Shown here one piece after another: positions 51,710-60,442 of a DNA stretch of 64,000 bases (within the stretch, counting starts at the first letter, position 1; each line of letters begins with the position of its first letter). A program made the translations under genes and the position numbers. Origin of the DNA: Halobacillus_B rhizosphaerae (GTDB taxonomy: Bacteria > Bacillota > Bacilli > Bacillales > Halobacillaceae); assembly GCF_046719735.1 (NCBI RefSeq), contig NZ_JAUTWQ010000001.1, positions 741,475 to 805,474 on the forward strand. The letters run 5' to 3'. The notes under the pieces are model-generated. The model was not told the DNA's origin. It worked only from the letters and a program-made list of their open reading frames with translations, and searched no databases.

Positions 51710-52114
51710 TTAATGGAAAAATCGTGATAATTCTCCCTGTCGTAATCCAAGTTTACCTTGTCTTCCCGAAGTGAATAGTTCTTGCTGTAACATACGACGA
51801 AGTTCTTTTTCAGAAAGTTCATTGTGGACCTCTTCTACGCGCTCTTCGTTATAGGGCTCGTTCTTCGGCTGGTCCGTCAGCTCCAGAACCTGCTTAATTC
51901 CTGCCATATTTACTCCTTTTTCTATGAGATCTTTTATCTCTAACAAACGATCTACGTCGTTAAAGGAAAACAGACGGCGATTGCCATCTGATCTTGCAGG
52001 AGTCACAAGTTTGTGCTGCTCATAATAACGGATTTGCCGCGCAGACAGGTCAGTTAAAGATTGAACAATCCCCATCGGGAATAGCGGCATCGAACGACGA
52101 ATTTCATCACTCAT
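51710..52114 (-). CDS. glnR: Glutamine synthetase operon repressor GlnR
   Basis: The product of about 134 residues is a MerR-family repressor: MPLFPMGIVQSLTDLSARQIRYYEQHKLVTPARS and NRRLFSFNDVDRLLEI in the winged helix, then a C-terminal tail (GRQGKLGLRQGELSRFFH) that senses feedback-inhibited GlnA. ATG 52114 follows GGAGGAGG; an upstream in-frame ATG at 52150 overlaps the promoter and is rejected. First gene of the glnRA operon. Confidence 0.95.
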   Translation of the reverse strand: MSDEIRRSMPLFPMGIVQSLTDLSARQIRYYEQHKLVTPARSDGNRRLFSFNDVDRLLEIKDLIEKGVNMAGIKQVLELTDQPKNEPYNEERVEEVHNELSEKELRRMLQQELFTSGRQGKLGLRQGELSRFFH

Positions 52115-52148
52115 CGAATTGCCTCCTCCCAAAAGAAATGATACTTTC

Positions 52149-52187
52149 ATTATACGACACGAAGGTGATATGTCAATGAATGTTAGG
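52149..52187 (-). promoter_or_regulatory. glnRA promoter with GlnR-like box
   Basis: On the minus strand TTGACA (52176-52171) and TATAAT (52154-52149) are 16 bases apart. Over the -35 lies TGTCAATGAATGTTAGG (52171-52187, plus-strand reading), close to the GlnR/TnrA site TGTNAN7TNACA except at the last two bases. Confidence 0.7.
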
Positions 52188-52221
52188 ATTGTTTACATAA
52201 AAAAAGAAAGCGCTTATAATC

Positions 52222-53469
52222 TTACATAATATTTTCACTCAGCAGCTGTTCCACTGCCGTGGTGACAGCAATTTTTACATGAGAATAGGTTAACCCGCCT
52301 TGGACAAAGGCAGTATAAGGCGGACGGATCGGGCCATCTGCCGTAAGCTCTAAACTGGCTCCCTGGATAAACGTGCCGGCCGCCATAATCACGTCATCCT
52401 CATATCCAGGCATAGGGCTAGGGTGAGGAGTCACATGAGAGTTAATCGGTGATGCCGCTTGAATGGTCTGACAAAACCGAACCATTTGGCTGGCGTTTTC
52501 AAAACTTACCGACTGAATGAGATCGGTACGCGGAACATCGTAGGAAGGGTTAGTCTTAAAGCCCAGCTCATTTAGAAATTTAGCTGTGAATACTGCTCCT
52601 TTAAGAGCTTCTCCCACAACATGTGGAGCAAGGAAGATTCCTTGATACATTTCCTGGAGACTATTTACCGTAGCACCCGTTTCCTTCCCTAATCCAGGCG
52701 CAGTGAGGCGGTAACTGCATAATTCAATCAGCTCTTTTTTCCCCGCTATGTACCCACCGATTCTTGCCAGCCCGCCGCCAGGGTTCTTAATGAGAGAACC
52801 TGCAATTAAATCCGCTCCTGCCTCCAAAGGCTCCCGCTCTTCTACAAATTCACCGTAGCAATTATCGACGAAAATAATTACATCGTCTTTCATTGAACGG
52901 ACGTATTGAATAATCTTTTCAATCTCTTCTATACGAAAGGAAGGCCGTTCAGAATAGCCTTTTGACCGCTGAATAGCCACCACTTTCGTTTGGTTAGACA
53001 ATGCACGTTCGATTTCTGCTTTGTCAAAATCATGTTCATTGGTAAGCGGTATGGACTGATAAGTGATACCAAAGTCCTTTAGGGAGCCCGTGTCTTTTCC
53101 ACTGCTCCCAATTACTTCTGCGAGTGTATCATAAGGTTCTCCACTAATATAAAGCAGTTCATCTCCAGGGCGCAGAACTCCAAATAAACTGGTTGTAATC
53201 GCATGCGTTCCCGAGATCAGCTGAGGACGAACGAGGGCATCTTCCGCGTTAAAGATTGCCGCATAAAGAGCTTCCAGCGTATCTCGCCCAAAGTCATCGT
53301 ACCCATAGCCCGTGGTCGGATTAAAGTGTGCATCACTAACTCGCAGGGCCTGAAAAGCTTGTAATACTTTCCGCTGGTTTTTTTCCACCTTTCGATTAAT
53401 CTCATCATGGTAATTTCTAATGGATTCTTCCGTCTCTCGTAAAGCTTGTTCAATATTCATGAGCCGCAT
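52222..53469 (-). CDS. ynbB: PLP-dependent enzyme of the YnbB (aluminium resistance) family
   Basis: The 415-residue protein is a fold-type I pyridoxal-phosphate enzyme related to methionine gamma-lyase: FVDNCYGEF carries the cofactor-binding Asp and AGSLIKNPGGGLARIGGYIAG the Schiff-base lysine. Family members are called aluminium-resistance proteins, but the reaction is not established. It follows hflX by seven bases, so they form one unit. Two in-frame starts (53469 and 53460) are possible. Confidence 0.88.
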   Translation of the reverse strand: MRLMNIEQALRETEESIRNYHDEINRKVEKNQRKVLQAFQALRVSDAHFNPTTGYGYDDFGRDTLEALYAAIFNAEDALVRPQLISGTHAITTSLFGVLRPGDELLYISGEPYDTLAEVIGSSGKDTGSLKDFGITYQSIPLTNEHDFDKAEIERALSNQTKVVAIQRSKGYSERPSFRIEEIEKIIQYVRSMKDDVIIFVDNCYGEFVEEREPLEAGADLIAGSLIKNPGGGLARIGGYIAGKKELIELCSYRLTAPGLGKETGATVNSLQEMYQGIFLAPHVVGEALKGAVFTAKFLNELGFKTNPSYDVPRTDLIQSVSFENASQMVRFCQTIQAASPINSHVTPHPSPMPGYEDDVIMAAGTFIQGASLELTADGPIRPPYTAFVQGGLTYSHVKIAVTTAVEQLLSENIM

Positions 53470-53475
53470 TCTTCC

Positions 53476-54717
53476 TTACTTTTGTATAATCTTGTGTTTT
53501 AATGGGTGGTCTGGATGGATATATCCGTGAAGTGCATATCCTTCCCGTTCTTCATAAAATTGCATGCTGGTTACTATGCTGAATTTCTTATATTCCTGAA
53601 GTCTTTTTCCTTCACCTGCAGGTACAAACACATCGTATTCATACCAGTCATCCTTGATCACTTCTTCTACTTTATGTAGGATCCGCTTCACATCAATGGA
53701 GTCGTGCACACTGACCGATAAAGAAGGGAACGCCGGTGGAATAAAATCTCCTTCCACTAGGTCCTTTTTATTGTAAACAGTAAGCATTGGCAATTGGCTC
53801 GCTCCCAGTTCCTCAAGCAGTTTAAGCACAATGTGTTCCTGGTGAAGATGATCTGGATGAGCCGCGTCTACCATATGAAGAATAAAGTCTGCTTCCGTTA
53901 CTTCTTCAAGCGTTGAGCGAAAGGCAGCAATCAAAGTAGTCGGTAAATCCTGAATGAAACCGACTGTATCGGACAACAGGGCCTGAAAGCCTGAAGGCAG
54001 ACTGAATTGCCTTGTTAAAGGATCTAATGTGGCAAATAACAAGTTCTCCTCAAAAGAATCACTTTCTGTCACTTGATTAAAGAAGGTCGATTTCCCGGCA
54101 TTGGTATATCCGACAATCGCAATTTGAAACGCTTTATTTTCTTTCCTCCGCTTACGATATTGATCCCTCTGTTTGACGACCGTGTTTAATCGTTTTTTAA
54201 TATCATCTATCCTCCGTTGAATATGACGGCGGTCTGTTTCTAGTTTTGTTTCCCCTGGCCCACGGGTCCCTATCCCGCCGCCAAGCCTCGATAATGCAGT
54301 TCCTTGCCCAGCCAGGCGTGGAAGCAGATACTCAAGCTGAGCAAGTTCTACTTGAAGCTTCCCTTCCTTGGTATGAGCACGGCCAGCAAAAATATCTAAG
54401 ATCAACTGACTGCGATCAATTACCCGCCTATCTGTCCGATCTGAGATATTCCTTAACTGACCCGGTGATAATTCATCATTAAAAATAATTAAATCAGCTT
54501 CAAACTCTTCAGCTAGAATTTTTATTTCTTCTAACTTACCTTCCCCTAAGTAGGTTGCCGGATGAACACGTTCCCGATTTTGGATTACAACTTTACACAC
54601 TTCTCCGTCCGCTGTTTCCGTTAAAGACTGCAGCTCTTCCAGAGAGTAGTTAAACCGCTCTTCATCTTCTCTTGGTGCTTTTCTTGCTACAAGGATTACT
54701 TTTTCTTTATCTATCAA
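53476..54717 (-). CDS. hflX: GTPase HflX
   Basis: The 413-residue GTPase has the HflX N-terminal domain (LSPGQLRNISDRTDRRVIDRSQLILDIFA), GGIGTRGPGETKLETDRR, and a G domain with VGYTNAGKSTF (G1), DTVGFIQDLP (G3) and YNKKD (G4). HflX binds and splits stalled ribosomes in other species. The start is TTG 54717 with GAGGGTG eight bases before. Same order, spoVK-hflX-ynbB-glnR, in B. subtilis. Confidence 0.94.
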   Translation of the reverse strand: MIDKEKVILVARKAPREDEERFNYSLEELQSLTETADGEVCKVVIQNRERVHPATYLGEGKLEEIKILAEEFEADLIIFNDELSPGQLRNISDRTDRRVIDRSQLILDIFAGRAHTKEGKLQVELAQLEYLLPRLAGQGTALSRLGGGIGTRGPGETKLETDRRHIQRRIDDIKKRLNTVVKQRDQYRKRRKENKAFQIAIVGYTNAGKSTFFNQVTESDSFEENLLFATLDPLTRQFSLPSGFQALLSDTVGFIQDLPTTLIAAFRSTLEEVTEADFILHMVDAAHPDHLHQEHIVLKLLEELGASQLPMLTVYNKKDLVEGDFIPPAFPSLSVSVHDSIDVKRILHKVEEVIKDDWYEYDVFVPAGEGKRLQEYKKFSIVTSMQFYEEREGYALHGYIHPDHPLKHKIIQK

Positions 54718-54794
54718 CTTGGGTCACCCTCTTTTCTAAACCATCCTTCCTTTCATAATATCAAAAATAACCAGCAAACGGTATTCCTGCAGAA

Positions 54795-55733
54795 TTAAGG
54801 GCAGGAAAGATGGTTGATTCCACAAAAATCATTTACTTCGAGCGTCATTAGGGCGGTCTTCTTTTGATTGTTACTGCTAATTACTCTCCAAGCGTGTTTT
54901 CGGATTGCTTCTTCAATTAGATTACGAACATACCTTGCATTCGAAAAGTTGTAAGGGGAGTGGGCACATACAGAAATCAAATGATCATACAGCTTCCGTT
55001 CGGCTTGAGGAGTTAAGCAGTAATCCCTTTCTTCCAACATTTTGGAGGCTATTGCAGACAATTCTGCTGCTGAATAATTAGAAAATGGCAATTGAATTGG
55101 AAACCTCGAAGCTAAACCAGGGTTAATACGTAGAAATTGGTCCATTTCCTCTGGATAACCAGCAAGAATCATAATTAAACGGTCATGATGGTCTTCCATG
55201 CATTTCACAATCGTATCGATCGCTTCTTTTCCAAAATCCTTGTCACCTCCACGCGCCAAAGAATATGCTTCATCAATAAAGAGAACGCCTCCAATGGCTT
55301 TATGAATTAAATCTTTGGTCTTTTGTGCGGTATGACCAATATATTCCCCCACTAAATCCGATCGGTCTGCCTCGATAAACTGCCCCTTCTCTAAAACATT
55401 CATTTCCTTAAATAATTGAGCTACCATTCTCGCAACCGTTGTTTTTCCCGTTCCCGGATTTCCTTTAAAGACCATATGCAATACTTGAGTATTTGGCTTA
55501 AGTCCCAAATCCTTTCGCTTCTGGGCAATTAGAACTTGAGCATAGATTTCTTTCACTCGTTTCTTTAAATCCTTCATTCCTATAATGGTAGAAAAGAATT
55601 CATCAATCCTAAGAAAAGGTTTGATCGATGTTTCTTGAGCCTGAATCTGCTGAACGGCAATGGGATTTCCTTTTGTTTCATTCAGCACAATATTTATCGT
55701 ACCAGATCGAACAGCTTTAGCTTGCGGATGCAC
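54795..55733 (-). CDS. spoVK: Stage V sporulation protein K (AAA ATPase)
   Basis: The 312-residue protein is a single CbbX-type AAA+ module: VFKGNPGTGKTTVARM (Walker A), GGVLFIDEAYSLARGG (Walker B), LIMILAGYPEEMDQF and NPGLASRFP. In B. subtilis SpoVK is needed for late spore maturation. It starts at GTG 55733 with GGAGGG six bases upstream. A second, tandem paralog lies at 35326-37584 in this window. Confidence 0.92.
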   Translation of the reverse strand: MHPQAKAVRSGTINIVLNETKGNPIAVQQIQAQETSIKPFLRIDEFFSTIIGMKDLKKRVKEIYAQVLIAQKRKDLGLKPNTQVLHMVFKGNPGTGKTTVARMVAQLFKEMNVLEKGQFIEADRSDLVGEYIGHTAQKTKDLIHKAIGGVLFIDEAYSLARGGDKDFGKEAIDTIVKCMEDHHDRLIMILAGYPEEMDQFLRINPGLASRFPIQLPFSNYSAAELSAIASKMLEERDYCLTPQAERKLYDHLISVCAHSPYNFSNARYVRNLIEEAIRKHAWRVISSNNQKKTALMTLEVNDFCGINHLSCP

Positions 55734-55901
55734 ATGGATCCCTCCTCATTTCCCTTCATCATACGCATAATCTCCAAAAGCTGTGACAAACGCCTAAGGG
55801 AAGTCAGTCAGGAAGGCTGAGCAGAGGAGAAAACCATTCTATCCATGATGCCTCCTTTTGTTTTTCCTAAGGACAGCGGTAACGGTCGAAATATCAGCAC
55901 A

Positions 55902-55932
55902 AAAGAAAAAGCGGGCGCTTCTGTGCGCCCGC
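55902..55932 (-). terminator. Terminator of hfq
   Basis: GCGGGCGC and GCGCCCGC arms with a six-base loop; minus strand tail TTTTTC. Confidence 0.92.
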
Positions 55933-55941
55933 TGTCATTCT

Positions 55942-56166
55942 CTATTCTTTATCCAATGTCACATTTTTCATTGGAGCAAAGGTTGAAATTGCATGCTTGA
56001 AGATGAGCTGCTGCTTCCCATCCGTTTCAAGTAATACAGTAAAATTATCAAACGCCTTTATTACTCCACGCAATTGAAAACCATTGAGCAGAAAGACCGT
56101 CACTTGCATACGTTCTTTTCTTAATTGGTTTAAGTAGTTGTCCTGAATATTTACGGTCTGAGCCAT
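55942..56166 (-). CDS. hfq: RNA chaperone Hfq
   Basis: The 74-residue protein has Sm1 (FLLNGFQLRGVIKAFDNFTVLLE) and Sm2 (QQLIFKHAISTF, with FKHAI where YKHAI is usual). It forms a hexameric ring that binds A-rich and U-rich RNA. GAGGAGGA precedes ATG 56166, 45 bases after miaA, as in most bacteria. Confidence 0.95.
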   Translation of the reverse strand: MAQTVNIQDNYLNQLRKERMQVTVFLLNGFQLRGVIKAFDNFTVLLETDGKQQLIFKHAISTFAPMKNVTLDKE

Positions 56167-56211
56167 GAATCTTCCTCCTCTTTTCTATCTATATTAATAC
56201 CATTCTATGTT

Positions 56212-57141
56212 TTACTGCATCATTCCTGCTAAATCACGTAAAATTGTTGTAAATTTGTCTTCATAGTTTTCCTCAGTCACTTCATACCATTGAACCTGCA
56301 TTTTGTTTCTAAAATAGGTGTATTGTCGTTTCGCATACCTTCTCGAATTTCTTTTTAACAATTCAACGGCCCGGTCCAGGGAGTATTCGCCCTTTAAATA
56401 TGGAACAAATTCCTTATATCCTATTGCCTTCATAGATTGGGCATCTTCTAAACCATCCCTGTAAAGAGCCTCAACCTCCTCCAGCAATCCATCTTTCATC
56501 ATTTCATCAACTCTCATATTGATGCGCTTATACAGCTGCTCCCGGTCCATTTCCAACCCAATAATGATTGGACGAAAATCACCATCTTCCGCCTGCAAAT
56601 TCTGATACTCACTCATTGTTTTCCCTGTTGCCTCATGAATCTCGAGAGCACGAAGCACACGCCGTTCATTATTGGGGTGGATCTTTGCAGCCTGGGAAGG
56701 ATCAATCTTCACCAGACGGGCGTACATAGCCTCAGCGCCCTCTATTTTCAGTTCTTCTTCAAGGCGTTTGTAAACTTCTTCATCTTTAGGTTGATCCGAA
56801 AAATTAAAATTAAATAACGTTGCCTGTATGTAAAGTCCAGTTCCTCCAACTAAAACAGGTAAATGACCTCGTTCTGTAATTTCAACGATCAGCGACTGCA
56901 CTTTTTCTTGAAACTCTGCCACCGAAAAAGATTCCTGAGGATTTTTAATATCAATCATATGATGAGGAATTCCTTCCATTTCTTTGGTTGTAACCTTCGC
57001 TGTCCCGATATCCATACCGCGATAAATCTGCATAGAATCACCGCTGATCACTTCTCCCGAAAACTGCTTAGCAATTTCCACTCCTAAGCGTGATTTACCT
57101 ACCGCTGTCGGTCCAACTACAGAAACGACTAAGGGCTTCAT
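56212..57141 (-). CDS. miaA: tRNA dimethylallyltransferase
   Basis: The 309-residue enzyme adds an isopentenyl group to A37 of tRNAs reading UNN codons. It has the P-loop GPTAVGKS at residues 10-17, ISGDSMQIYRGMDIGTAK, VLVGGTGLYIQA and, in the second half, RRYAKRQYTYFRN, which contacts RNA. AGGAAGG precedes ATG 57141. The spacing to the palindromes at 57211 is about 70 bases, so they may regulate it. Confidence 0.95.
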   Translation of the reverse strand: MKPLVVSVVGPTAVGKSRLGVEIAKQFSGEVISGDSMQIYRGMDIGTAKVTTKEMEGIPHHMIDIKNPQESFSVAEFQEKVQSLIVEITERGHLPVLVGGTGLYIQATLFNFNFSDQPKDEEVYKRLEEELKIEGAEAMYARLVKIDPSQAAKIHPNNERRVLRALEIHEATGKTMSEYQNLQAEDGDFRPIIIGLEMDREQLYKRINMRVDEMMKDGLLEEVEALYRDGLEDAQSMKAIGYKEFVPYLKGEYSLDRAVELLKRNSRRYAKRQYTYFRNKMQVQWYEVTEENYEDKFTTILRDLAGMMQ

Positions 57142-57210
57142 ATATCTTCACCTTCCTAACTTTCTTTCATTATACATGAACCTTGATAGAATCATACCTC
57201 ACGACGCAAA

Positions 57211-57249
57211 ATAACGGAATCCGTTACAAGTACTAACGGATTCCGTTAT
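57211..57249. promoter_or_regulatory. Tandem palindromes between miaA and XRE gene
   Basis: TAACGGAATCCGTTA (57212-57226) and TAACGGATTCCGTTA (57234-57248) are each palindromic around one base, and together form a perfect 16-base inverted repeat with a seven-base loop. They lie in the divergent promoter region and are likely XRE operators or an RNA hairpin. Confidence 0.65.
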
Positions 57250-57265
57250 AAAAAATCAAAAAACT

Positions 57266-57306
57266 CGTTAGTCTCACTATCGCATTTCGTTAGTTTGTGG
57301 TATGAT
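57266..57306 (+). promoter_or_regulatory. Promoter of the XRE gene
   Basis: Two CGTTAG half-sites, at 57266-57271 and 57288-57293, precede TGGTATGAT, an extended -10 (TGn plus TATGAT). The half-sites share the CGTTA core of the nearby palindromes. Confidence 0.45.
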
Positions 57307-57329
57307 ATAAAAAAGGAGGCGGTCTTTTC

Positions 57330-57689
57330 GTGGTCCATGATAGAATTCGATCTCTACGTAAAGAACGGCGGTTAACTCAAACCATGTTAGCTCAAAAAGT
57401 TGGTGTATCTGCTCAAGTCGTTTCTAATTGGGAGCGTCAATATACTTCTCCTGATCTTGAGGATTTAACCAAAATTGCTCATGCCCTTCACACGACAGCT
57501 GATTATTTATTAGGACTGAGTGATGAAACAGAGGATGAGATGCGGGAAATCAAAGAACACTTGAAGAATCAGGGTTATGACCACCCCGTCTTTTTTGATA
57601 AAAAAGCCTGGTTCGGAGTACAGCCGGAGGAAATTAAACAAATTGAAAACTACTTCCGTTTTCTCTTGCAGCAAAAAAATATTTCGTAA
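57330..57689 (+). CDS. XRE-family transcriptional regulator
   Basis: The 119-residue protein has an N-terminal XRE helix-turn-helix (IRSLRKERRLTQTMLAQKVGVSAQVVSNWERQYTSPDL, residues 6-43) with the YLLGL motif after, and a C-terminal helical part of about 55 residues that may bind a partner or ligand. It starts with GTG 57330 after AGGAGG. It is divergent from miaA-hfq and has palindromic sites of its own promoter. Relatives in Bacillaceae often act on a nearby operon; here none but miaA is adjacent, and it is probably autoregulated. Confidence 0.85.
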   Translation: MVHDRIRSLRKERRLTQTMLAQKVGVSAQVVSNWERQYTSPDLEDLTKIAHALHTTADYLLGLSDETEDEMREIKEHLKNQGYDHPVFFDKKAWFGVQPEEIKQIENYFRFLLQQKNIS

Positions 57690-57712
57690 TGCATTTATTC
57701 TCTTATAAATAT

Positions 57713-57764
57713 AACCATAACCAGTTGACGTAACGTTGTTATGTTAACTGGTTATGGTTTTTTA
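57713..57764. terminator. Terminator between XRE gene and SIMPL gene
   Basis: ACCATAACCAGTT and AACTGGTTATGGT arms in a long imperfect stem followed by six T residues on the plus strand. Confidence 0.85.
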
Positions 57765-57809
57765 AGTTTTAAATATTTGTAACTTACTCTTTTCATCACC
57801 AGTCCGTCG

Positions 57810-58460
57810 TTACTCCCTTCTTTTTCCATATTCGAATTGAACTTCAAGAGCTGCTCTTATTTCTAATTGTCCAGGCATGAGAGGGGTTGACGATGCCGCT
57901 GCTTGAGTCTTGAAATACATAGGAGTAATAGAACCCGAGGCGCTCGTCGTTTCAATAATTTTAATCGGAACAGGATTCATATTTACTTGCATGTTTGAGG
58001 CTAATGTTCTCGCTTTTACCAGCGCATCATCCATTGCCCCACTTAATGCCTGCTGCTCGTAGGTTTCTAAATCTCTAGCAGTAAATGTGATTCCGGCTAC
58101 TTGATTCGCTCCATTAGAAACTGCACTATCAATTATTACGCCCGTATTTTCAACCTGACCTACAGTAATCCGAATAAGGTGATTAACTTGGTATCCCTTT
58201 AATACCTGCTCTCCATCTATAAAATCATACTTAGGTGATACCGTGTATTGGGACGTTTGAATTGCCCCCTCCCCTACCCCGTAAGTTAATAAAGACTGGA
58301 GGATCTGATGCATCGTTTCAGCATTCTCCTGTTGAGCAGCTGCTACATTTTTATTTTCCGTCTGTACACCTAACTCGATAACGGCAGAATTAGGTTCTGC
58401 GGTTACCACACCTTCTCCATTCACAACCATATAAGGCAAAGGATTCACTTCCTTTTGCAT
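57810..58460 (-). CDS. SIMPL domain (DUF541) protein
   Basis: The 216-residue protein is a SIMPL/DUF541 module: VVNGEGVVTAEPNSAVIELGVQTE at the start, TSQYTVSPKYDF and GYQVNHLIRITV in the centre, and a methionine- and proline-containing end. Most relatives are periplasmic or secreted, but this one lacks a signal peptide (about ten polar residues precede the domain) so it may be cytosolic. GGGAGG lies before ATG 58460. Function unknown. Confidence 0.85.
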   Translation of the reverse strand: MQKEVNPLPYMVVNGEGVVTAEPNSAVIELGVQTENKNVAAAQQENAETMHQILQSLLTYGVGEGAIQTSQYTVSPKYDFIDGEQVLKGYQVNHLIRITVGQVENTGVIIDSAVSNGANQVAGITFTARDLETYEQQALSGAMDDALVKARTLASNMQVNMNPVPIKIIETTSASGSITPMYFKTQAAASSTPLMPGQLEIRAALEVQFEYGKRRE

Positions 58461-58528
58461 CTTCTTAGCAGCCTCCCTTTTATTCAGTTCATGTTTCTTA
58501 ATGAAAAATTATGCATAGAAAGCAAAAA

Positions 58529-58565
58529 TAAAAAACCCTGACTCCCGAGAACGGGTTCAGGGTTT
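58529..58565 (-). terminator. Terminator of mutSL
   Basis: AAACCCTGA and TCAGGGTTT arms with an inner CCCG/CGGG stem. On the minus strand a T run follows; the arm overlaps the last mutL codon. Confidence 0.88.
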
Positions 58566-60429
58566 ACATGACTCGTTTAAACATTTTTTCCATTTCATAC
58601 TCTGAAAAGAAGACTATAATTGGCCGTCCATGTGGACAAGTGAATGGATCCGTAGAATTTCTTAAGTCTTCCAGAAGTCTTGTCATATCGGATAAGTTTA
58701 AATAATGATTCGCTTTAATGGATCGTTTACAAGACATAAGAATAGCCGCTTCTTCCCGCAGCTTTAGCACATCAATTCTATCTTCAGTCATTAATTGTTC
58801 TATCATTTCTTGAATAACTTCTTCTTCAAATCCATTTGGAAACCACTGCGGATGGCTGCGAATGATGTATGTCGTCGTACCAAACGGTTCGAAAAACAGT
58901 CCAACCTGGGTTAAATCCTCTTTAAATTCTTCAATTTTCAAAGCTTCCTGACGTGAAAAATCAAAAGTTAACGGAACGAGCAACTCTTGTACCTCATGAT
59001 CAACTTCAGCGAGCTGGTCACGGAAAAATTCATACTTAATTCTTTCCTGAGCTGCATGCTGATCAACAATGTACATGCCATTTTCATTCTGGGCAATGAT
59101 ATAGGTCCCATGCAGCTGGCCAATGGGATACAAAGGCGGAACTCTTCCGTCGTCTTTTTCATTTGCTTCCTCTTTTGTTTCTTCTTTAGTCTCTGCTCTC
59201 CGTTCTGCAGGGACCGCTCGTTCCTCCTCATTCATTTCCCGCACCACAGAATGCTGAACCTGTTCATAACTATCTGATGGTTGTGAGGGTGCCTGCTGAA
59301 TAAGTTCAGCGAAGGATGTTTCCCTCTCTTCGTGAGCCTCTTCCTGATGATCGCTTGGCTGTTTTTCATGAAACTGAAAGGTTTTCTGTTCACTTTTTTG
59401 TTTAACGGGCTTCGATTTAGTATCTTCTACGTGAGGAATCAGCGTCTGTTTTCTAAATGCTTGTCTAATGGCTTCCTCAATAGCGTGAAATAATTCTTTT
59501 TCTTTACTAAAGCGCACCTCAAGTTTCGCAGGATGAACGTTAACATCCACTAATATTGGATCCATCTCAATATTCAACACCGATATTGGTGATTTACCAA
59601 TAGGAAGTAATGTATGATAACCTTGCAGAATTGCCTTGTTTAAAGCAATGCTCCTTATATACCTGCCATTTACCATTGTCGACATATAACTTCTGGATGC
59701 TCTTGTGATTTCAGGTTTTGCTATATAACCTTTCACTTTAAAATCCAAGGTTTCCGTTTCAATCGGCACCATTTTCCTCGCCACATTTACACCATAAATC
59801 TTTGCGATGACTTGGAGAAGATCCCCTCTGCCATTTGTTTGGAACAGTTGCTTATCATTATGAGTGCATGTAAACCTGATGTCTGGGTGGGAAAGCGCCA
59901 TCCGGTTTAAAACATCCGTAATGTGTCCCAATTCGGTATGAATCGTTTTCATATATTTCAATCGTGCAGGAGTATTGAAAAATAACTCATTCACACTAAT
60001 TTCAGTTCCTTGTCGGGCATCACTTTTCGTTTTACTCAAAAGCCTGCCACCTTCAAGCTCAAGACAAGTGCCAGCATGGTCCCCAGTAGAAGATTGGAGT
60101 TTTAACCGGCTGACCGCCGCAATACTTGCAAGTGCCTCGCCTCTAAACCCCAGCGTGCGAACATGAAATAAGTCATGCTCATTCGTAATTTTACTTGTGG
60201 CATGCCTGTAAAATGCCCGTTCACAATCTTCTTCTTCCATCCCTGCTCCGTTGTCGGTAATCTGAATACTTTCAAGGCCAGCTTCCTTGAGCTCGATCGT
60301 TATCCAGGTGCTCCCAGCATCTACGCTATTTTCTACTAATTCCTTAACGACAGAGGCAGGCCGTTCCACTACTTCTCCCGCGGCAATTTTATTAGACAAG
60401 TGGTCTGGCATCAACTGGATTTTTGCCAT
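58564..60429 (-). CDS. mutL: DNA mismatch repair protein MutL
   Basis: The 621-residue protein has the GHKL ATPase motifs NSVDAGSTWITIELKEAG, DNGAGM, TLGFRGEALASI, and a C-terminal endonuclease domain with DQHAAQERIKYE, SCKRSIKANHYL and CPHGRPIIVF. That domain is typical of organisms without MutH. ATG 60429 has AGGAGG upstream; an ORF start at 60438 would use a less suitable codon. Thirteen bases separate it from mutS. Confidence 0.95.
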   Translation of the reverse strand: MAKIQLMPDHLSNKIAAGEVVERPASVVKELVENSVDAGSTWITIELKEAGLESIQITDNGAGMEEEDCERAFYRHATSKITNEHDLFHVRTLGFRGEALASIAAVSRLKLQSSTGDHAGTCLELEGGRLLSKTKSDARQGTEISVNELFFNTPARLKYMKTIHTELGHITDVLNRMALSHPDIRFTCTHNDKQLFQTNGRGDLLQVIAKIYGVNVARKMVPIETETLDFKVKGYIAKPEITRASRSYMSTMVNGRYIRSIALNKAILQGYHTLLPIGKSPISVLNIEMDPILVDVNVHPAKLEVRFSKEKELFHAIEEAIRQAFRKQTLIPHVEDTKSKPVKQKSEQKTFQFHEKQPSDHQEEAHEERETSFAELIQQAPSQPSDSYEQVQHSVVREMNEEERAVPAERRAETKEETKEEANEKDDGRVPPLYPIGQLHGTYIIAQNENGMYIVDQHAAQERIKYEFFRDQLAEVDHEVQELLVPLTFDFSRQEALKIEEFKEDLTQVGLFFEPFGTTTYIIRSHPQWFPNGFEEEVIQEMIEQLMTEDRIDVLKLREEAAILMSCKRSIKANHYLNLSDMTRLLEDLRNSTDPFTCPHGRPIIVFFSEYEMEKMFKRVM

Positions 60430-60442
60430 TAAGCACACCTCC

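Noticed and set aside
52208..52222. GAAAGCGCTTATAA as a cre site before ynbB/glnR
   Set aside because: Several mismatches to the consensus and it lies at the 3' end of ynbB, not at a promoter.
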